DNA of 6,793 bases from positions 1 to 6,793 of the forward strand of contig CALKVR010001228.1 of assembly GCA_938004815.1 (NCBI GenBank), written 5' to 3'. The DNA comes from an uncultured Polyangiaceae bacterium. Its GTDB lineage: Bacteria; Myxococcota_A; Polyangia; Polyangiales; Polyangiaceae. The position numbers and the translations under genes were made by a program. The notes beneath the pieces are model-generated. The model had not been told where the DNA came from. It worked only from the letters and a program-made list of their open reading frames with translations, and ran no database searches. Positions 1 to 4,141 of the stretch are shown here, in pieces. Within the stretch, counting starts at the first letter, position 1, and each line of letters opens with the position of its first letter.

Positions 1-197
1 CGGTGATCTCGGTGGTCGCCGTGTTTTTCAACAAGCTCCTCACCGGCCGTGTGCGTTGGTCGCAGGTGATCGAGCGCGTGGTGCCGCCGTCGCCGCCGTA
101 CCCCTATGGCGCTCCCGTCGCCGCGTCCCCGGTCCCGGGGTTCCCGCCCCCGCCGGCCGGTCCCGCCGCCGCGCAGCCCGACGCACAGGCCACCTGA
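1..197 (+). CDS. C-terminal fragment of an unidentified membrane protein with a proline-rich tail
   Basis: The reading frame is open from the window edge (first full codon at base 3) and stops with TGA at 195-197, so only about 64 C-terminal residues are visible and the true start lies outside. The fragment opens with a hydrophobic run (ISVVAVFFNKLL), which could be the end of a membrane helix. A basic amphipathic stretch (GRVRWSQVIERVV) follows, and the last 35 residues are low-complexity Pro/Ala/Gly. I do not recognise the family. Such tails are common on cytosolic ends of myxobacterial membrane proteins, but that is only a resemblance. The gene is convergent with the flippase-like gene, 25 bp away. 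Codon use is typical of the neighbours, and the frame is preferred over overlapping Arg-rich frames because of its hydrophobic/Pro pattern. Confidence 0.5.
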   Translation, partial: VISVVAVFFNKLLTGRVRWSQVIERVVPPSPPYPYGAPVAASPVPGFPPPPAGPAAAQPDAQAT

Positions 198-207
198 GCC
201 GAACCGA

Positions 208-237
208 GCGCGCGCGGCGCGATCAGGCCGCGCGCGC
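208..237. terminator. Strong GC hairpin between convergent genes, possible bidirectional terminator
   Basis: Bases 208-218 and 227-237 form a perfect 11-bp inverted repeat with an 8-nt loop. The loop holds the TGA stop of the minus-strand flippase-like gene, and the structure starts 11 bp after the stop of the plus-strand gene. Position and symmetry fit a two-way terminator. No T-tract follows on either strand, and alternating CG repeats form dyads easily in GC-rich DNA, so termination is an inference. Confidence 0.35.
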
Positions 238-1203
238 GGCGAGGCGGCGCGTGACGACGCGACCGCACGTGACGCCGATGATGGCCGCGAAGATCGTCGA
301 CGAGATCCCCCAGCTCGTCGTGCAAGCCGCGAGCTCGCCGAGGCGCTCGGCCTCGGTCTGGCCGGCCGCGTACGACGCGAAGAAGAGCGCCGAGAGCGCG
401 TCGCGGGTGCCGAACCCCTGCGGCGAAATGGGTAGTGTAGTGAGAACGAGGAGGATCGGCAGGTAGACGAGGGCGGTGCCGGCCGGGATGTTCACGTCGA
501 AGAAGGCGTACGAGCCCCAGGTGCCCAGCACCAGGACCGAGAGGTGCGGAATGCGCGCCACGAGCGCGATCGCGTGCCCGCGGATCCCGGCCTCGAAGAG
601 CGGCGCGAGCAGCGTGAAGCGCTCGAGCGCTTTGGGCCGGACGCCGATGACGATCAAGTAGACGACGCCCGCCCCGAGGATGAACGGCACGTAGCCCATC
701 GGCAGCGTCGAGAACGGCAGCGCGATCGCCACGCAGCCGAGGAGGCACCCCATCCACGTCGCGTAGGACACGAGGGTCGCGCCGGCCATCCGCGCGAGCG
801 GCACGCCGGCCAGGCGCGACATGAGGTACGTCAGATACCCCTGACCGAGGTGGTGGTTCAGGATGCCGGGGAGGTAAGAAGCGCCGCGGAAGACGAAGAA
901 GTCGCGCCACCGCACCCCCGGCATCGTCAAGCGGTACGCGGCGAAGTTGCCGAGCGCGTCGGCCGCGAGCAGGCAGACACACCACGCACCGTTGAACGCC
1001 AGGAACGAGACGTAGTCGAGCTTGGCGAGAGCCCCGACGAACGCCGCGTAGTCGAGCCGGCTCGCGACGAACGCGAGGAGCGCCGCCGCGATCACGAACG
1101 GCAACGCGCGACGGTAGAATGGGATGCGCGGGGCGGGCGGCTGCGACTGCGCGACGACCTTCACGTCGGGCGTGCCGGAAGCTGCGGATGAAGCCAAGCC
1201 CAT
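223..1203 (-). CDS. Flippase-like integral membrane protein (lysylphosphatidylglycerol synthase TM / UPF0104 family)
   Basis: This 326-residue protein is highly hydrophobic, with likely membrane segments near residues 33-50, 64-82, 145-163, 171-188, 222-258 (probably two) and 295-313, after a short polar N-terminus. Two features resemble the UPF0104 / LPG_synthase_TM family: the region around SYLPGILNHHLGQGYL (109-124), and the motif LPISPQGFGTRDAL (257-270), which matches the family's P-x-SPGGLGxRE-type signature. Members include the membrane half of MprF and archaeal AglD-like proteins, and they are thought to move or handle lipid-linked substrates. The substrate here cannot be told. No soluble aminoacyl-transferase domain is fused, so it is not a full MprF. 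ATG at 1201-1203 is preceded by AGAGG (1211-1215) at 7-nt spacing. That ribosome site directly abuts the TAA stop of the TetR gene, so the two are almost certainly co-transcribed and coupled. Confidence 0.8.
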   Translation of the reverse strand: MGLASSAASGTPDVKVVAQSQPPAPRIPFYRRALPFVIAAALLAFVASRLDYAAFVGALAKLDYVSFLAFNGAWCVCLLAADALGNFAAYRLTMPGVRWRDFFVFRGASYLPGILNHHLGQGYLTYLMSRLAGVPLARMAGATLVSYATWMGCLLGCVAIALPFSTLPMGYVPFILGAGVVYLIVIGVRPKALERFTLLAPLFEAGIRGHAIALVARIPHLSVLVLGTWGSYAFFDVNIPAGTALVYLPILLVLTTLPISPQGFGTRDALSALFFASYAAGQTEAERLGELAACTTSWGISSTIFAAIIGVTCGRVVTRRLAARAA

Positions 1204-1215
1204 ACCTGGGCCTCT

Positions 1216-1827
1216 TTACCGCGGATTCATCGGCCCTGCGAGCCCTCGGAGCTGAAGCGAGAACGACTGTTCGAGCGCGGGCAAAATGCCGTCGTGCGAG
1301 ACGTAGCCGCCGATCCACGAGACGAGGGTGAAGAAGTAGAGCGCAAAGAGGTTCCGCGCGAGCGCGAGCGGCTCCACGTCGACGGCCACCTCACCGCGGG
1401 CCTGCGCTTCGTGCACGATCGCCGCGAGCCGCCCCAGAAACTCGAACGTCAGCTGGTTCATGCGGTCGGCGTTGGGGCCGGCCGCGCCCGGCAGGTGCTT
1501 GATGAACGGTGCCGCCAGCTGCGGGGCTCGGCCGTACATCGCGACCACGCGGCCGAACACGTGCGACAGCTGGTCGGCGAGCGGCGCCCGCGGCACGCTC
1601 GCGAAAGCGTCGATCGTGGCGGCCTCGAGCAGATCGTGCATCACGAGGCAGAGCAGATCGACCTTGTCGCTCGCATGAACGAACACCGTCCCCGCGGCGA
1701 CGCCGGCCCGGTCCGCTACCGCCTTCGTCGTGGTGGCGTCGAAGCCGGTCGTCGAGAAGAGGTCGAGCGCGGCTTGCCGCACCCTCTCTCGGGTCTCTTG
1801 TTTTTGCTCGGCTCGCGCCCTTGACAC
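1216..1827 (-). CDS. TetR/AcrR-family transcriptional regulator
   Basis: A 203-residue protein of usual TetR length. The N-terminal helix-turn-helix spans about residues 12-58: RVRQAALDLFSTTGFDATTT leads into KAVADRAGVAAGTVFVHASDK, the typical recognition-helix layout with GTVFVHASDK in place of the common GTFYHYFPSK. The remainder (60-203) is a variable helical ligand/dimerisation domain, with a hydrophobic patch (LFALYFFTLVSWIGGYV, about 162-178) that could line a pocket for a greasy ligand. The start is GTG at 1825-1827, because an in-frame stop lies at 1843-1845 and no other start codon occurs between; its ribosome site is weak. It is the first gene of a unit with the flippase-like gene and is divergent from the Coq4 gene. 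The shared 79-bp gap holds two dyads that are its likely operator, so autorepression plus control of the Coq4 gene is the simplest model. Confidence 0.9.
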   Translation of the reverse strand: MSRARAEQKQETRERVRQAALDLFSTTGFDATTTKAVADRAGVAAGTVFVHASDKVDLLCLVMHDLLEAATIDAFASVPRAPLADQLSHVFGRVVAMYGRAPQLAAPFIKHLPGAAGPNADRMNQLTFEFLGRLAAIVHEAQARGEVAVDVEPLALARNLFALYFFTLVSWIGGYVSHDGILPALEQSFSLQLRGLAGPMNPR

Positions 1828-1849
1828 GGTTCGGCTTGGTCCCTATTCA
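1821..1849 (+). promoter_or_regulatory. Candidate promoter of the Coq4 gene
   Basis: TTGACA at 1821-1826 is a perfect -35 hexamer, followed after 17 bp by TATTCA at 1844-1849, a modest -10 match. Transcription would begin near 1856, inside the first operator dyad, so a bound repressor would block initiation. The -35 overlaps the first codons of the TetR gene on the other strand. The spacing is ideal, but the weak -10 keeps confidence moderate. Confidence 0.4.
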
Positions 1850-1850
1850 C

Positions 1851-1875
1851 TGACTATAGTCACTGACCACAGTCA
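1851..1875. promoter_or_regulatory. Tandem dyad operator (TGAC-N4-GTCA twice) for the divergent TetR and Coq4 genes
   Basis: Bases 1851-1862 read TGACTATAGTCA, a perfect 12-bp palindrome. Bases 1864-1875 read TGACCACAGTCA, the same TGAC/GTCA arms with a less symmetric centre. Start-to-start spacing is 13 bp, and the longer direct repeat TCACTGAC occurs at 1847 and 1860. Perfect short dyads beside a divergently transcribed TetR gene are the classic form of such operators. Two adjacent sites suggest two dimers or cooperative binding. That TetR binds here is inferred from position and symmetry. Confidence 0.7.
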
Positions 1876-1882
1876 TTCGCAA
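1853..1882 (-). promoter_or_regulatory. Candidate promoter of the TetR gene
   Basis: Read on the minus strand, TTGCGA (1877-1882) and TATAGT (1853-1858) are separated by 18 bp. The -10-like hexamer lies inside the perfect dyad, and the second dyad fills the spacer. Repressor binding would therefore shut off its own transcription. TATAGT matches the consensus at five of six positions, but it is also part of the palindrome, so its role as a -10 is uncertain. Confidence 0.4.
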
Positions 1883-1906
1883 CCCGACCCCGGAAAGAGG
1901 CCCCAA

Positions 1907-2515
1907 ATGGTCGCCGTCACCTACGACCCCGCCATGACCATGCGCCAGGCGCGAGACAAGTACTTCCGTGAGAACGCCTTCGGCGCCGACGGGGGCTACG
2001 GCGAGAAGTGGGCCGACTTCAAGCTCGGGCCCATCCCGTTCCCCTTCCCCAACCTGCCCTCGCGGGTGCGCGCCCTCCAGTTCCACGATCTGCACCACGT
2101 CCTGACCGGCTACGACACGAACACCACGGGCGAGTTCGAGATCTCGGCGTGGGAGGTCGGCGCCGGCTGCAAGGACTTCGCAGCCGCTTGGTTCCTCAAC
2201 CTCGGAGGGACGGCGGGGGGTGCTCTCGTGGCGCCGCGCCGTACGTTCCGAGCGTTCGTCCGCGGTCGACAGACCGAGAGCCTGTACGGGCGCAGCGTCG
2301 AGGCGATGCTCGACCGCACGGTGGCCGACATGCGCCGCGCGACGCGCGCCGACGAGCCGATCGCGCCCGCCCGCGCGAGCGACTACGCCATCTTCGCCGC
2401 GTCGGCAGCGGCCGGCCTCGTGCTCGGCGGCCTGTTCCTCGGCGTGGGCGCCATCCTCGCCCCGTTCGCCCTGGCGGCCGGGCTCGCACGCAAGAAGGCA
2501 GCGGCGCAGGCGTGA
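1907..2515 (+). CDS. Coq4-family protein with C-terminal hydrophobic extension
   Basis: A 202-residue protein. Its centre reads FHDLHHVLTGY (59-69) with GE at 75-76. H60, D61, H64 and E76 reproduce exactly the HDxxH-x11-E metal-binding signature of COQ4. COQ4 works in ubiquinone synthesis, where it has been implicated in oxidative decarboxylation of the ring C1. The upstream WADFKLGPIPFPFPNLPSR region (35-53) is Pro-rich. The C-terminus (about 162-195) is a long Ala/Gly/Leu-rich hydrophobic segment, likely one or two membrane helices. ATG 1907 is chosen over upstream in-frame starts because AGAGG lies at 1896-1900 with 6-nt spacing, and because the earlier frame runs antisense through the TetR gene and operator. 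It is divergent from TetR and probably repressed by it. Myxobacteria are known mainly for menaquinone, so the substrate may not be a ubiquinone precursor. Family membership is well supported; function is not. Confidence 0.8.
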   Translation: MVAVTYDPAMTMRQARDKYFRENAFGADGGYGEKWADFKLGPIPFPFPNLPSRVRALQFHDLHHVLTGYDTNTTGEFEISAWEVGAGCKDFAAAWFLNLGGTAGGALVAPRRTFRAFVRGRQTESLYGRSVEAMLDRTVADMRRATRADEPIAPARASDYAIFAASAAAGLVLGGLFLGVGAILAPFALAAGLARKKAAAQA

Positions 2516-2538
2516 CGCGCGGCACCCGATGCGCGATC

Positions 2539-2547
2539 TGATATGAC
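2539..2547 (+). promoter_or_regulatory. Possible extended -10 element just before the Ntn hydrolase gene
   Basis: TGATATGAC at 2539-2547 has the TGn extension and a TATGAC hexamer (four of six consensus bases). Initiation about 7 nt downstream would fall near 2554, almost at the ATG of 2557. That would fit the absence of any clear Shine-Dalgarno before this gene, giving a leaderless or nearly leaderless message. No -35 is visible, and read-through from the Coq4 gene 41 bp upstream is equally possible. Confidence 0.2.
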
Positions 2548-2556
2548 GCTGGTGCC

Positions 2557-3096
2557 ATGACCTGCGTCGTCGGCCTCGTCGACAAGAAGACCGTCTACAT
2601 CGGTGCGGACTCGGCCAGCGTCTCGGGCTGGACCAGCCGCGTGACTCGCCTGCCGAAGGTGTTCCGGCGCGGGCCCTTTCTGATCGGCTACACCACCAGC
2701 TTCCGCATGGGTCAGCTGCTCGAGCACGCGCTCGACGTGCCCGCTCAAGGGACGGAGCCGAACGATCGGCGGTTCATGGTGACGGTGTTCGCGGAGACGG
2801 TTCGCGCCCTTTTGAAGGAGCGCGGCGTCGCCAAGATCGAGGCGAACACCGAGAGCGGCGGGCAGTTCTTGGTCGGTTACCGCGGGCACCTCTACTCGGT
2901 GCAGAGCGATTTCCAGGTCAACGAAATGTCCGATGGCTTCGACGCGGTCGGCAGCGGCGCCGAATACGCGCTCGGCGCGCTCGCCGCGCTCAAGCAGGCC
3001 CGGCCCACGCCCAGGCTGAAGCGCGCGCTCGAGATCTCGGCGCACTTCAACATGGGCGTCTCGCCGCCGTTCTTCATCAAGTCGCTGCGAGGGTGA
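2557..3096 (+). CDS. Stand-alone Ntn hydrolase of the HslV / proteasome-beta type
   Basis: A 179-residue protein, close to the length of HslV (about 175). It begins MTCVVGL. Once Met is removed, Thr becomes residue 1, the aspartate of GADSAS falls at 17 and the lysine of LPKVF at 33, which is exactly the Thr1/Asp17/Lys33 set of proteasome beta subunits and HslV. Later landmarks are IGYTTSFRMGQLL (43-55, in the position of the HslV AGFAGGTAD-like segment) and DAVGSGAEYALGAL (129-142), matching the conserved GSG turn and following helix. The expected activity is N-terminal-threonine peptide or amide hydrolysis, perhaps as a ring. No HslU-like or other ATPase is in the window, and divergence from true HslV is large, so the partner and substrate are unknown. 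No good ribosome site precedes the ATG, but this start uniquely places Thr at position 2. It ends 12 bp from the convergent Hsp20 gene. Confidence 0.8.
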   Translation: MTCVVGLVDKKTVYIGADSASVSGWTSRVTRLPKVFRRGPFLIGYTTSFRMGQLLEHALDVPAQGTEPNDRRFMVTVFAETVRALLKERGVAKIEANTESGGQFLVGYRGHLYSVQSDFQVNEMSDGFDAVGSGAEYALGALAALKQARPTPRLKRALEISAHFNMGVSPPFFIKSLRG

Positions 3097-3108
3097 GCGA
3101 GGCGGCTC

Positions 3109-3492
3109 TCAACCGCTGGTCACCTTGATCGATCGCGGTCGCAGGGCCGCGCGCTTGGGCAACGTGAGCAGCAGCACGCCGTCCTCTAGCTTGGCGCTCA
3201 CGTTCTCGGCGGCCACCTCACGGGGCAGCGCGAACCGGCGCTTGTAGGTCACGGCCCGATCGCGACCACGCGCCGCGCGGTTGGCGGTAAGCGTGAGGAC
3301 CTCTTTGTCGAGATCGAGGTCGAGCCCATCGGCGGCGACGCCGGGCAGATCGACGAAGACGCGCAGCTCTTCTGCGCCCTCGTAGACGTCGATCGCCGGG
3401 GTCACGACGTAGGCGTCGGCCGTCTTGGGCTGCTGCGGTGCCCGCTGAACGCGCGGGCTCGGGTTGGTCTGGGTGCTGGCGGATTCGTGCAT
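3109..3492 (-). CDS. Hsp20/alpha-crystallin small heat-shock protein (second of the pair)
   Basis: A 127-residue protein in the size range of bacterial small heat-shock proteins, which are ATP-independent holdases that keep unfolding client proteins soluble. A polar, low-complexity N-terminus (1-27) precedes the alpha-crystallin domain (about 31-115), which includes FVDLPGVAADGLDLDLDKEVLTL (split here as 46-56 and 57-68), the KRRFALP strand (84-90) and the hallmark A-x-L-x-DGVL (100-107). The C-terminal IKV (122-124) is the I-x-I/V motif that docks neighbouring dimers in oligomers. The start is ATG at 3490-3492 with AGGAG (3500-3504) 7 nt upstream. It lies 19 bp downstream of a second Hsp20 gene and is surely in the same transcript. 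The two share the domain plan, but their N-termini are quite different, which suggests divergent client or oligomer behaviour rather than a recent duplication. Confidence 0.93.
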   Translation of the reverse strand: MHESASTQTNPSPRVQRAPQQPKTADAYVVTPAIDVYEGAEELRVFVDLPGVAADGLDLDLDKEVLTLTANRAARGRDRAVTYKRRFALPREVAAENVSAKLEDGVLLLTLPKRAALRPRSIKVTSG

Positions 3493-3511
3493 GACTGAGC
3501 TCCTGGGTTGG

Positions 3512-3922
3512 TCAGGCCGAGGCCTTCACGGGGATGCGACGGGGCTTTGCGCCCTCTGCCTTGGGGAGGTGAACGGTGAGGACGCCGTCTTTCAGCTCGG
3601 CGCGGACGGCCTCGGCGTCGATGCGACAGGGCAGCTCGATCTGCCGGACGAGCTTCTGCGCACCGCGCTCGGCGCGCGACAGCTTGAAGCCCTCGAAGGC
3701 GCCCGGCTTGCGCTCGGCGCGGAGGGTCACGAACTCGCCCTCGATCATGATCTCGATCTCCGACTGTTTCATGCCGGGCACATCCGCAGAAATGACGAGC
3801 TCGTCGCCGTTGTCGAGGAACGAGATCGCGGTGTCGGCGCGGCGCACCGCGAGCGAGTCCTGGAACTGACGCTCGAAAGCGTCGAACAGCTTCATCGTGT
3901 CGTTATGGAGCAGAGACCACAT
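3512..3922 (-). CDS. Hsp20/alpha-crystallin small heat-shock protein (first of the pair)
   Basis: A 136-residue protein. The N-terminus MWSLLHNDTMKLFDAFERQF is amphipathic, as in Hsp20 family members, where it helps oligomer assembly and client binding. The alpha-crystallin domain spans about 30-122, with LVISADVPGMKQSEIEI (42-58), the long strand-loop EGFKLSRAERGAQKLVRQIELP (split as 77-88 and 89-98), and the family hallmark AELKDGVLTVHLPKAE (108-123). The C-terminal IPV (130-132) is the oligomer-docking I-x-V motif. The frame is open well upstream, but ATG at 3920-3922 is chosen because GGAGGA (3930-3935) sits 7 nt before it, and because the upstream extension would be Arg/Pro-rich and would cross the divergent barrel gene. 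It is first in a two-gene unit and carries a leader able to form a hairpin next to the ribosome site, with a heat-shock-like promoter candidate farther up. Confidence 0.93.
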   Translation of the reverse strand: MWSLLHNDTMKLFDAFERQFQDSLAVRRADTAISFLDNGDELVISADVPGMKQSEIEIMIEGEFVTLRAERKPGAFEGFKLSRAERGAQKLVRQIELPCRIDAEAVRAELKDGVLTVHLPKAEGAKPRRIPVKASA

Positions 3923-3929
3923 GGCAGAG

Positions 3930-3977
3930 TCCTCCACGGGCGGCGGCCAAGGGCCGCCGACGGGATCGAGGTTGGAG
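3930..3977 (-). promoter_or_regulatory. Folded leader over the Hsp20 ribosome-binding site, possible RNA thermometer
   Basis: In the minus-strand transcript, an 8-bp GC stem with a 3-nt loop (3941-3948 with 3952-3959) lies 5 nt upstream of the Shine-Dalgarno GGAGGA (3930-3935). CTCCA (3973-3977 in plus coordinates) and CCTC (3968-3971) could each pair with the TGGAG/GAGG of that ribosome site (3932-3936 and neighbours), enclosing the inner stem. Such occlusion is the principle of heat-opened leaders of small heat-shock genes. No ROSE or fourU signature is seen, so this is a structural guess. Confidence 0.3.
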
Positions 3978-4084
3978 CCGAGCGGGCGCGAGCGAGCGCC
4001 TGCCCGGCGTTGGGCTCCGAGCGCTGCCCCGACCGCATCGGGCCAGCCCGCTTGCGAAGGGGAGCGTCTCGGGTACGCCGGAAA

Positions 4085-4111
4085 AATTGGCACGCTTCTT
4101 TCCATGTCAAG
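4085..4111 (-). promoter_or_regulatory. Candidate promoter of the Hsp20 pair, heat-shock-sigma-like
   Basis: On the minus strand, CTTGACA (4105-4111) resembles the sigma-32 -35 element CTTGAAA and also contains the housekeeping hexamer TTGACA. After 12 bp comes TGCCAATT (4085-4092), a partial match to the heat-shock -10 CCCCATNT. Transcription would begin near 4078, giving a leader of about 155 nt before the first Hsp20 start codon. The -10 match is partial, and no better housekeeping -10 is present at 16-18 bp. Confidence 0.35.
4087..4103 (+). promoter_or_regulatory. Possible sigma-54 (-24/-12) promoter for the barrel gene
   Basis: TTGGCACG (4087-4094), four spacer bases and TTTCC (4099-4103) match the sigma-54 consensus YTGGCACG-N4-TTGCW perfectly at the -24 block. 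The -12 block is imperfect, because the G of the GC pair is T. Transcription would start near 4113, about 29 nt before the ATG at 4142. It overlaps the minus-strand promoter candidate of the Hsp20 genes. The lost -12 G lowers confidence. Confidence 0.22.
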
Positions 4112-4141
4112 TAGGGCACGTTGGCCGTACCCTCCGGTCCC

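Noticed and set aside
544..1191. Plus-strand open frame of 215 codons antisense to the flippase-like gene
   Set aside because: It is dominated by Arg/Glu/His with no recognisable domain, and lies fully antisense to a well-supported membrane protein.
104..1318. Long minus-strand open frame of 404 codons overlapping the flippase-like gene
   Set aside because: The translation is Arg/Ala/Pro-rich with no hydrophobic or domain pattern. It is a frame shadow of the membrane protein, common in GC-rich DNA.
1294..1824. Plus-strand open frame of 176 codons antisense to the TetR gene
   Set aside because: Its composition is biased to Arg/Glu/Gly. The opposite strand gives a complete TetR helix-turn-helix.
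1730..1906. Upstream extension of the Coq4 frame
   Set aside because: It would run antisense through the TetR start and across the operator, has no family similarity, and a good ribosome site precedes ATG 1907.
2383..3045. Minus-strand open frame of 220 codons across the Coq4 and Ntn hydrolase genes
   Set aside because: It spans two genes and the gap between them, has a shadow composition, and matches no domain I recognise.
3464..4114. Plus-strand open frame of 216 codons antisense to the first Hsp20 gene
   Set aside because: The minus strand encodes a complete alpha-crystallin domain. The plus frame is Leu/Gly/Arg-rich without motif support.
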